A stretch of DNA of 64,000 bases, taken from assembly GCA_032158295.1 (NCBI GenBank), contig CM063262.1, forward strand, positions 2,513,394 to 2,577,393. Reading direction: 5' to 3'. The notes under the pieces are model-generated. The model worked only from the letters and a program-made list of their open reading frames with translations. It ran no database searches and was not told the origin of the DNA. The position numbers and the translations under genes are program-made. How positions within the stretch are numbered: position 1 is the stretch's first letter; each line of letters opens with the position of its first letter. Positions 50,201 to 62,200 of this stretch are shown here, piece by piece. Origin of the DNA: Pycnopodia helianthoides (Eukaryota > Echinodermata > Asteroidea > Forcipulatida > Asteriidae).

Positions 50201-53200
50201 TGTTGTGGCCGAGCGAACAAGAACACCGGACTCAAGCTCTGGTGTTTCTAATCGGCAGAGTGTGGGTTGGAGTCCCGGTCGTGACACTTGTGTCCTCGAG
50301 CAAAAAAACTTAGCAATTATTGCTTCGTCCTTCGGATGGGACGTAAAGCCTTAGGTCCCGTGTGTTGTGTTAATGCATGTAGAAGAACCCAAGGGCACTT
50401 ATCCTAAAGAGAAGGGGTTTGCCCCGGTGTTCCTGGCTTGATTGGCTGCATATTGCGCCAAAGCACCTTGTAAACCATTACACGGTGCTACGTAAAGGAA
50501 AAAGGTCTCATACCTCAAAGGTAGCTCCGCATACCCTGCAGAAAAAATACTGAACATTTTGAGATGTCCGTGGGGTGTGATAGAGGGCGACATAAGAACT
50601 ACGAACTGACCAAAAACATTTTCTTTCCATCAGGTACTACTGCGGTACTCCTGGTCTGAGCTGGCCCACCGCTCTCTGCGACGCCGGCTGGTACTGCCGC
50701 AACAGCTCCAGCTTTGCCCAGCCGACCGAGGCGTACCAGGGAGGTCGCTGTGAGGTCGGGCAGTACTGCCCGAGGGGAAGCTCCCTCCCGCTGTCGTGCC
50801 TGCCGGGCATGTACTGCGGGAGCCCGCAGCTCGCCTACCCCAATGGAAGCTGCTCGGCCGGGCATTACTGCATGGGCGGGGCTTCGGTGGCCGATCCGGA
50901 GGGAAGCTCAACAGGTGAATATTTTGTCACTGACTGTTTATACAAGATACATCGGATAAGAGTTGCAGGCAGGATAAAAAAGACATTAAACTTTGTAAAA
51001 ACTGCTTTGATCATGACGACACAATCCCTTTCTGTTAAAAAAGGAGAAGGCAAAGACAAAAAGTTATTAGTCAGGATGTGCTTTGGTTGCGTTTTTTAAA
51101 AAGGGGACTGTTAAAAGATTAGTAATGTCCCTCCCAGGCCACTCCCAGCCTCTGTTTCGTCACACTAGTCTGAATGAAAGAGAAACAAGATTGCCGCACC
51201 GTAAGTTCATTACTGCGTGGGTGGGGCTTCGGTGGCCGATCCAGAGGGAAGCCCAACAGGTGAATATTTTGTCACTGACGGTTCATACAAATTTTGGGAT
51301 AAGAGGTTGCGGGCAGGATAAAGACAATAAACTTTGTAAAAAAAATGCTTTGATCATGACGACACAGTTCCTTTCTGTCGAAAAAGGAGAAGGCAAAGAC
51401 AAAAAGTTATTAGTCAGGATGTGTTTTGGTTGCATTTTTAAAAAGAGGACTGTTAAAATACTAATAATGCCCCTCCCAGCCTCTGTTTCGTCACACTAGT
51501 CTGAATGAAAGAGAAACAAGATTGCCGCACCGTAACTTCATTTTAAGGATCTCCAAGTTCGCCTTTTTAAAAAGCGGTGTTCCTTTGATCTGATTCAGGT
51601 GATATTTGCCCGATGGGAAACTACTGTCCGGAGGGGAGTCCTTCCCCTACATCATGTCCGATCGGGACCTTCGGTAACACCACAGGAAATGAAGGTAAAG
51701 TAGAAAGTAGAGCCACAAAGCACAAACCAAGTGGAGTGTGATACTACCTTGTTTCGTGGAGAAAATTGTGTTTTTTTTCCAAGTGTGTGAGATCTTTTGA
51801 CCAAACAGAGTGATGACCTTGCTTCATTGAGCCAGGCCTTTTAATATTAATAACATTGGACTCTGTCGTATCTACCTAAACTACAATAAACATATATTAA
51901 TTCCTCAGTGGCCCGGCACTATATTATGATCTAATTGGGTTATATTCATCCGCATCAAACTGTATATAAAGTGTTGCATAAGAGTTGATAAAGGGTTGAG
52001 ATTTATACACCACACCTGACTCAGTCCACTTCATCTGCGTCTATACAAGATACAAGAGACTCTTATATAGGGCACATATCCACAAATACTAAGATAAACA
52101 CTTTTTTTTAAAACAAGTTTTGAAGTCCAACAAAATTAAATCCGTAACAAAATTTACATTCTAATTTTTGTTTTCAAGATTTAAGTTCCAGGCCAATTAA
52201 AAAACATTGTTATTGATTTTAATTCTGGAGAGTCTTTTTTTCAAGGTGGTTTAAGGGAACTGCAATTCTGTTTTTTTCACACACTTGAAAAGTCAAAGAT
52301 TCGCTCCATGCCACAAGGTCATAACTCAGTTCGACCAAAAGGTCGTATGTTGCACACTTCTAAATATAGTTTGCTCCTCGCAATGAGGTCCATGCCACAA
52401 GGTCATAACTCAGTTCGACCAAAAAGTTGTATGTTGCACACTTCAAAATATACCTGAAATTTGCTCCTCGCAACGAGTTCGTTTCTGTTGATTTTAATTC
52501 TGTTTTTTTTTTTAATTCCTGGACAGCTGAATCGGACTGTTACAACTGCACCCAGGGGATGTACTGTGAGGGTCTAGCAAACAACGAACCAGACGGACCC
52601 TGCGTGTCTGGATACTACTGCCCACCAGGACAGATTGTGAAGGAGCCTTATGACTATCGCTGCCCTCAAGGTAAAGCAACCAGGGGTCGATTTCACAAAA
52701 CTCTTCCTAACTTAGGACTAGTCCTAGGCAATGCTAAGAGATAGGACTAGTCCTAAGTTAGGACCAGTACTTAGGACTAGTCCCATCTCTTAGCATTGCC
52801 TAGGACTAGTCCTAAGTTAGGAAGAGTTTTGTGAAATCGACCCCAGGGCCCAATTTCATAGAGCTGCTTAAAGGAACATTACAGAATTGGGTTTTGCTAA
52901 CAAAACAGTTGCTGGCAGTGTAAGCACTTTATGTAATCCACCATATACAAAAACTGACAAACCGGTAGAAGTTTGAGATCGATCGGGCCATCTGGGTCAC
53001 GAGAAAATGGTGAAAAACCGATTACACATTTGCATGAAATCATATAGATTCAACAAATGAATAAAACGCTCACTGAGCGATAAACTCCAATCGGAAAATT
53101 AGTTTTTTTCATTTCTCATCAAATATGGCATTTCAGACAGAAATATTTCAAGGGATGTTTTCTACTATCATCATCATTAGACCGTGTAAGTTTTATGTAA

Positions 53201-56200
53201 ATCTGTGATCAAAAAAATATATTTTCTTACCAATTCTGTAATGTTCCTTTAAGCAGAAAATATTGCTTAAAAATGTTCTGCTGAGCAGAAATCAGCAGGA
53301 TACCAGTCACAAATTGTACATGTGACATGGTAGTTTGGCCGGTAACCTTATTCTGGTAAGCACAATCTAGTTGTGCTGAGCTACTTTTTTTTGCTTAAGC
53401 AGGTCTATGAAATTGGGCCCAGTAGATACTGTTCCCAGAAGCTCCTTGGAATCTATAACTCTAGGGGTTACTACAAGGTGGACATGCCATCAATCCAACA
53501 TAACTCCCAAGGTTTAGGTCCTACACTATGAACAATTTTCGTCTTGAAAATGGAGTGAAAATCCCCTTTTCTCCTCGAAATTGTAAATTCCCCCCTTTTC
53601 ACCTTGTTTTCACGGAGTTCTTTTGCCATAGCCTAAGTGTTTCACGTTGTTTTTACTGTGATGCACAGCTGAAAACGTTATTCACCAATTAAAATGTTCT
53701 ATGCTTGGATGGAGAGCATTCCCTGAAATCGTGTTGAAATTCTGGAGACTCTTTTTTCAAGAGCATAGTGAAATAGAAATAATTTGTTGAATTTCCACCA
53801 ACTCCTGCACTTCAACGAGACTCACGGTGGTTTCACAGCAAAGATTTTTCATAGTGCTAGTTTTAGACCTATCTTCCAGAAAGTTTGTCGGGTAGGTTAG
53901 ATCTAAATCCAATCCTGGTTTCTTTCCGTGCAGGTCATTATTGCCCAGAGGGTAGCCATGAGCCGACACGCTGCAGTTCTGGCTACTACCAGGACGAGAC
54001 GGCTGAAGGCTCCTGCAAAGGGTGTCCAAGCGGCTACTACTGTGACAGTACTCTCAGCCCGGTGGTCTTGTACAACAATGCCCTGTGTTTAGAAGGTAGG
54101 TTTTTTTTCATTCGTACTGTTAAGAGAGCCTTTCAAACGTCGGAACGGTAGAAACAGTTTAATGGGGGGGGGGGGGGACTATTGGGGGCCCAAGATGGCA
54201 GCAGACATACCAGGTAAAAATCCCCTGTTTACGTAGTTCTAAGCATGCGCACAATGCTGAGAACGGGGGATTTACCTGGTAAGTCTGCTGCCACCTAGCA
54301 TCCCAAAAGTCCACCCCCCCCCCTGGATCGGATAAGTATTCCAGCGCGTGCTCATGGACTATTCCGTTGGACTGCCGGAACGTTCCAATACTAATGTGCA
54401 TATTCATTTGGGTAGGATTGCTCCAGCGGAATGTTCTGACAGTCCAGTGGATTGCGGGCATGTGCCCACGGGAACGTTCTTTTGCGCCTAGAACGCGCCT
54501 GACTTTTAAGACACTCCCTTATGTGCCGTAACCATGGAGGTAGAGAAACAAGAGCTCAATTTCACAAAGCACAAAGATTCATCTTAAGATGAGTTGCCAG
54601 TATCACCATAGTGATTTGTAGTGTGACCTCACACTCTGCTTATCAGTTAAGATTGATTCGCACTTAAGATCAATCTTGGCTCTTGGATCGGTTTATTATT
54701 ATTTTTTTTTACAAAGTGTATGTCTGATTTTTTCTTGCAGGTTATTTCTGTCCTCCCTTGACCCACTACGCCACGGAGTTCAAATGCCCCCGGGGGACGT
54801 TCGGTAATCGCACGGGTATGAACTCCAGCGATGACTGCAACCCCTGTCCCGGCGGGTATTACTGCGACGAGGAGGCACAGACGTCTTACACTAAACTCTG
54901 TTCAGCCGGGTAAGAGGTTGTCAACAAAAGCATGGTCCTTTACTGTATCGACCATAGACCACTTCGCGGAAATATTTTACAGAAAAAATTGTTTTAGTAT
55001 GAACTTTATAATAAGTAAGCTCTCAGACTAAAATTAAACAATGATGTTTTTTATCCATAAAATCATAGAATCTTACATTTCATACATTCGAATATCGTCA
55101 AATAAAAATGTGTTTTTATATTTCCCTTTTACAGATACTACTGCCGCACCGGTGCCTTGACATCCACTCCCAACCAAACGTTAGACGCCAACGTCTGCCC
55201 CGCCGGCTACTACTGTATCGAGGGAACCACTGAACCGGTATCCTGCCCACCAGGAACCTTCTCAGATAACACAAAGCTGACAGGTCTAGAGGAATGCAGT
55301 AATTGTACGAAAGGTACGCGAGAAGAGACCTCAATAATTTGTATTTGTTGCCGTTTTCCTCGATGCAAGACTGACATCCTTTTAGGAGTGGCACGCTGCC
55401 TTCGGATTGGGCGCTTTGGGCTAGAAAAAGCGTTATTGAATGAATATTACTGGACAGAAATGTTTAAAGTAGAATAAAATGATTCACAAATAACCCTTGA
55501 AATTGAGTGACAGAACACGGAACGCTATTTTTTATAGAACCAAATTTTTGACTCCACAAATTGGCTATGGCTACGGCTATGGCTACAGCTACGGCTATGG
55601 CTATGGCTGGAATGACAGCGTTGAAGGGTAGGGTCTGGGCTCCGGCCATAGCCACTGACGTAGCCAATAAATTCAGACATGGCCGTGATGCTGTCAATGA
55701 GTATTCACTTCTGTATCCTGTTTCAGACCTCCGTATGTCATGTTCCCTGCATCGTATAGCAATAATGAATACAGATTCTCATCATCACAAAATGGGATCT
55801 GACTATTTGTGTCCTTTCTGCCTACCTTATTTTCTTCACATGAATTTGAATGAGAAAAAAAATGAGATAATATTATTTTTTATTTTTTTATATTTTTAGG
55901 CCGGTACTGTCCAGACTATGGAATGACCGCTCCGGCCGGAGAGTGCTTGGCTGGCTACTACTGTCCAGAGGGCTCTAGCAGTCTTGATCAGATTGAGTGT
56001 CCAGTTGGGAAATACTGCGTCAACGGAACGTTTGATCCAGCCAACTGCCCAAGAGGTACGTAAAATGGAGACTTGAAATTACGGATGTCACAAATTGTTG
56101 AGGAATTTGACTTTTAGAGACTTGCATTTACAGGGAAATTATTGAAGAATTTGACTCTTAGGAATTTGAAATAGCGGATGTCACAAATTATTGAAGAATT

Positions 56201-59200
56201 CGACTTTTAGGGACTTGCATGTATAGATGTCACAAATTATTGAAGAATTTGACTTTTAGGGACTTGCATTTACAGATGTCACAAATTATTAAGGAATTTG
56301 ACTCTTTGAAACTTGAAATTACGGATGTCACAAACTATTGAGGATGTTTAACTCTTAGGGACTTGCTTTTACAGATGTCACAAATTAATGATAGATTTGT
56401 CTTTTGCTGCTTAGGGACTTACAACAACGATACGATGAAGGCAGCCGAGAGTGAATGTTACCCCTGCTCCGGAGGTCATTACTGCGAGACGGAAGGACTG
56501 ACTGAGCCAACGGGAGAATGCGGTGTCGGTATGTAATGCTTGTATCCTAGCGGTCTAGCTCTGCCGTTCACAGTGTGTGTGGGTTCGAATCCCTGCCTGC
56601 CTGGTCAAGATACTTCTTTCCTTGAGCAAGACACCTTACCATAATTGGTTTGAACTTCGGATTGGGACGTAAAGCCATAGGTCCCGTGTAGTAGGATAGG
56701 TAGTGCACATAAAAAGATCCTGGAACGCTTTATTGTTGAAGAGTTTGCCTCAGGTTTCTGGTTCACAGCGAGAAGCCTTGTCTAAAGGGTTTCCCAGACT
56801 AACAAGCTCTGGCGATTAAGTTCCCTTTTGAGGCATCCTGGGTTTCCATTATAACCAGAAATTGATTATCATAATAGGATTCAGAAAAATAAATTTATAA
56901 AAACATGTTAAAGGTCCTGCCCATTTTGAAAATTTTTTATTTTTTTTTAAATGGCCACCTGACACATTTTTTAAGACAACCGGCCGGGCTTTTTTTCAAG
57001 ATGGTTGCCAGCTTTTTTCTGTGTGTCTTTCGGTGTGCTGAAGTAGAAAAATACGATGTTATGTATTTTAGAATTGACTTTTTTCCTCAAAGATTGAAAA
57101 AATTTATCCTTAAAAAAAATGTATAAAATAAAAAATTTTAAAAAAGAGGCGGCCTCTTAAAAGGAAGCAGGCGGGGACGCTTAACATGTTTAAAAAAATA
57201 TTATTTGGCCTCATTAATAACAGTACAATTGTCTTTGGTTTTCTTCGTTTAGGATATTTCTGCCCGCCGGGCACCATCGAGCAAGAGCCGGTGGCCAACG
57301 AGTGCTTCGTCGGCTACTACTGCCCGGGTGGGGTGGCCTACCCCATCCCGTGCCCCAACTACACCGAGGCCAACCAGACCAAGTCCTCCAGCTGTAACCT
57401 CTGCCCCCAGGGCTACTACTGCCCCCAGCCTGGGGTGAGGTACAACTGCCCTCGAGGGTACTACTGCCCGGCTGGCACAGGTAAAAGTCTGAATTCATCT
57501 GCAATGTTTGCTCTTGAAGGGTTGGTAGATCATTGGAAGTTAAAAAAAATATTTTCAAGGAAAACCATGAATTTTGTTTAAGGATTTTGTACACATGCAT
57601 ATGCGGGCTTATTTCAACTTAGTGGCAGATTTGATAAAACAAAAAAACTGAGCTGGGGAACAATTTTTTGTCACAATGGAAAGTTTTGAGATGAAAACAT
57701 CTCTCGGTGTGAATGATTCTGGTTTCAATTTTTAAATGTAATAAATGTGAAAAAATCAGATTAATACTTCTCGGGTCTTTTTTCATTACTAATCATTTAT
57801 TGAACCTTTTCAAACAAACTATTTATCTATCGTTGACATTATATTGTCATCAATTGAAAGCTGGGAGAGGACAGATTTAGAACGACTGCACCAAATCAAT
57901 AGTAACACTGTCTCACAATTGTCCTGGTTTTGGGGCATTTCTCATGTTTTTTAATGTTGGTTTTTACTTGACACTAATGTGTGTTAAGTGCTGTACTGTC
58001 AGTGGCTTCTGAGTCGTTTTGGAAAAAATCTGCGTGCTACTTTAGGTGGGATTTGAACCCACAACCCCGCATTCTAGAGCGGATGTTCTAAACTGCTAGA
58101 TCACCAGAGCGTGCCCCATGGTGAGAGCCAACAATAAGTCTAATTTTTTGTCGATTTTATTTGAAGGTGTTGACTGGGAAGCCTGCCCTCGTGGGACCTA
58201 CAGCGACCAGGAGAGTCTGTACTCCCGCGACCAGTGCAAGCCGTGCACAGCGGGCTACTACTGCGACAGCGAACACCTCAGCACGGAAACCGACCAGTGC
58301 GCGGCGGGGTACTACTGCGTGTTCGGTGTGGACCGGCCGGAGCCCGACGGCGACAACTCGACGTCGTGCTCATACTACGACGGGCGACAGACCGGATTCG
58401 GAGGGAAGTGTCCCCTTGGGCATTTCTGCGTGGAGGGGACCATCTACCCTGAGCCCTGCTTGGCTGGGACGTATGCCCCGGATGAAGGCATGGACGAATG
58501 CTTAGCATGTGAACCAGGTACGGTCAAGATTTATTTGCAAGCAGTCTTTGTCTGTAACAGTATAAAACCCCAGCTATAAAATGACGGCATGCATGACCGG
58601 CCTTGAAGCAGATATGGGATGGCATGGGTGGCGTAGTGCGTAAAGCGCTCGCCTCTTATCACTGCGGCCCTGGTTCAAATCCTGGCTAAGGCCATACGTG
58701 AGTAGAGTTGTGCGTTGGTTCTCTCCTATGCCGTGAGTGTTTTTCTCCGGGCTCTCCAGTTTTCTTCCCTCCGGAAAAAGCAAAACACTTTCAATCTCTT
58801 GCTGTGATCCGTGTTCATATATGGGTTGATGTGGCTGGCTGCAAAAGATGCCCCTTGCACTTGCAGCTTGAACACTTTGTAGCTGCCTCCTTCGCAATTC
58901 AGCTTCACAGCTGCAAGTAAGCCTCCCAAGTTATTATTACACGTGCAACCCGATAATTACACACACAATATTTTTCAAACATTGTGACAGAAAACGGTGT
59001 CCTAAAACACATCCAAACACTTTCAATCTCTTGCTGTGATCCGTGTTCATATATGGGTTGATGTGGCTGGCTGCCAAAGATGCCCCTTTGCATGCCTACA
59101 GCTTGAACACTTTGTAGCCGCCTCCTTCGCAATTCAGCTTCAAAGCTGCAAGTAAGGATGATAAGCCTCCCAAGTTATTATTATTACAGGTGCAACCCGA

Positions 59201-62200
59201 TAATTACACACACAATATTTTCTTGCTCCTTTTTCAAACATTGTGACAGAAAACGGTGTCCTAAAACATACCCAGACATCTGCTCTAGCTTATTATTCTG
59301 TGATCTAATTTCAGGCTACTACTGTCCGCAAGGGTCATCAGCGTATGCCGACAAGCCGTGCCCGTCCGGTCACTACTGCCCGGAGAGGACCGAGTCGGAC
59401 ACTCAGTACCCCTGTCCGATCGGAACCTTCAACGACCTGACCAAGAGCATCAACGATAGTGACTGTGTCAACTGTACAGGTAAAGATCTCAAGTCCGTTC
59501 AAGTGGATAGTATTGCTTAGCGTTTATGCTTAGCTGAAAAAGGCAGGGGGCCAGTCAGGAGTGATGTTCATTTATTGGTGTTTTGCCCGGTAACCCATTG
59601 CTGCTTTTTGTTACCCTGATTAATTTCGTTCTCGGCAACTTTTTAAGATGTTGCCCCAAACCACAGTGGATGATATTGAATGGTCAGATAGTAGAAGGGT
59701 TGACTGTGTACTGTGTAGATGCATTCACCGCATGATATCATACAGCATTCCACATACCTGTAGGAAAAAAAACAGTGAGTGCTTTAGGATGCCCAACAGG
59801 TGTGAGAAAGATTACAGGATTGCTATTGGCCCAATGACCAGGGCACAATGTAAAGCTCATAGATATGTTACTGTAAAATGCACTATATAAGAACTAGTTG
59901 ATTATTTAATGATGTAATTTTGATTTTGGATTAATGACAGGTGGATCATACTGCGCCAGCAGCGGCCTCCCCAACCCCACGGACATCTGCCAAGGGGGTT
60001 TCTACTGCAGCGGGGGCGCCTCCAGGGCAACCCCCTCTGGGGACGGCGGCGACATGTGCATGGCCGGCTACTACTGCCCGGCGGGGGCGTCCTACGCCAT
60101 GCCCTGTCCGGGCGGAGAGAACTGCGCTGGGGAGGGCCTGAACCAGACGTCGGGGATTTGCGATGCCGGGTTTTATTGCACGCTGAAGGCTGTGGTGCCC
60201 AACCCAGAGGATGGGGTGACTGGTGAGTGTTAAAAGAAAGTTGCCCCCCTTCAATTTTTTTCCCTGTTTTCTTGTGCTTTGTCTGTCACTTTCTCAGGGC
60301 CTTAGAAAATTATTACCCCTTGTCGTCAAGCAATTTTGTTAAAATTCCTGGGACGTCGCGAGACGCCCTATGTGGATTCTCTATCATGAGGGAACAGTTT
60401 TTCCTCACGAACTAACTTTTATTCCCCCCCCTTTGCCCAGGTAACTTCTGCCCCAAGGGTGCCTACTGCCCTCCGCAGAGTGCCTCCGAGCAGCTCTGCA
60501 ACCCGGGCTACTACCTCAACAGCACCCACAACAACCACAGCTCGGCCTGCTTGCTGTGCGACGCTGGCTATTACTGTTCCGGGGAGGGTAACGCCGAACC
60601 GACCAGTGTGTGCTCTGCTGGGTACTACTGTCCCCCGGGACAGGAAGAGCCAACTCCTGATGCTTACAATTGCACGCAAGGTGTGTATTTATAACTTCAA
60701 CTCTATATTCTTGTTTTACAAGTCATATAATTACATGAAAAACAGAATGTCAAGTTGTTATAGTTTTTTTCAAAAAATAAATAGTGGCCTGACGTTTCGA
60801 CCCTAGCAGAGTCTTTCTCGAAGGCTAAATGACAACACAACGCACATAAATAGGTATACTAGTGGTAAGCAGTTTGCAACAGCTAATTCAATTTTCCATT
60901 TTAATTTTTTATGTATATTTTTGTGTTGATTTTTTTTCTATACAATAGGTCAAAGAAAATAATTCAAAATAAAGAATTAATTTCCAGTAGAAAAATAAAA
61001 ATGGAAAACAAAATCTCAAATTGGGGTGGTTGGACGGGTCAAAAATATTTTTGAAATAAAAAAAATGTAAATTTGGAAGCATTTATAATTCTGAATGGCC
61101 CCCTCAGCAATGATGAATTTCTCGTTCTTTGTCGTCAGGTCACTTCTGTCCGGCCGCTTCCATCGAGCCACTCCGCTGCGAGTCTGGTACCTACCAAGAC
61201 GAGATCGGTCAGTCAGGATGCAAAGATTGTCCAGAGAGCTACTACTGCGATAACACCATTGAACCAGTGGTACTATACCAAAACTCGTACTGCCCTACAG
61301 GTATGCCCCTTCAGTAGAACAACTTGATGTAAATCAGTCTTGAACATTTCTCAGATAATTTTTTTTTGAAAGGTATTATACAGGACTGGAAGAGCTTAGT
61401 TACAGACAGTGTTCATGTTTTGTGGTATCAACCGTACATAAAAAAACTGACCTGTGAAAATTTGGGCTGAATCCGTTGTATGAGTCAGATGAAAATAGTG
61501 AAACACCATGCACAATTTTTCAGCATGTAAACACATTTTCTTTAATTTTGGTTTCAACAACCCAAATCAGCTGATAGCGTTTTTTAAAGGTTTTCAGATG
61601 AACACAACGGTATTACTACGCTTTCTCTCTTTTGCGCTTTTTTGAAGGTTTCTACTGCCCTCCCAAGACGAAGTACGCAACTGAGTTTGCCTGCCCCAAT
61701 GGTACCTTTGGTAACTTGACTCACCGTAACGACGTAGGGGATTGCGAGCCGTGCAGAGCGGGACAGTACTGCGAGACAGAAGGCCTGTCTGAACCTACTG
61801 GAGATTGCTACGCAGGTAAAAGGATAATCTGGTTTATTTCTCGGATCAGGGTTCGATTTCACAAAGCACTGAGATTCATCCTAAAGATGAGTTGTCAATA
61901 TTGCCGTAGTGAGTTGTATTGTGGCATTACACTTTGGAAAGGCATGTGATTTGCCTGATTTGCCTGGTGTTTGTTTTTACTCGGCCTAAAAAGTCTGCTC
62001 TTAATAATCTGGTTCATTTCTCGGATCAGGGTCCGATTTCACAAAGCACTGAGATTCATCTTAAAGATGAGTTGTCATTATTGCCGTAGTGAGTTGTGTT
62101 GTGGCGTTACACTTTGGAAAGGCATGTGATTAGCCTGATTTGCCCGGTGTTTGTTTTTACTCGGCCTAAAAAGTTCGCTTTTTTAAATCTGGTTTATTTC

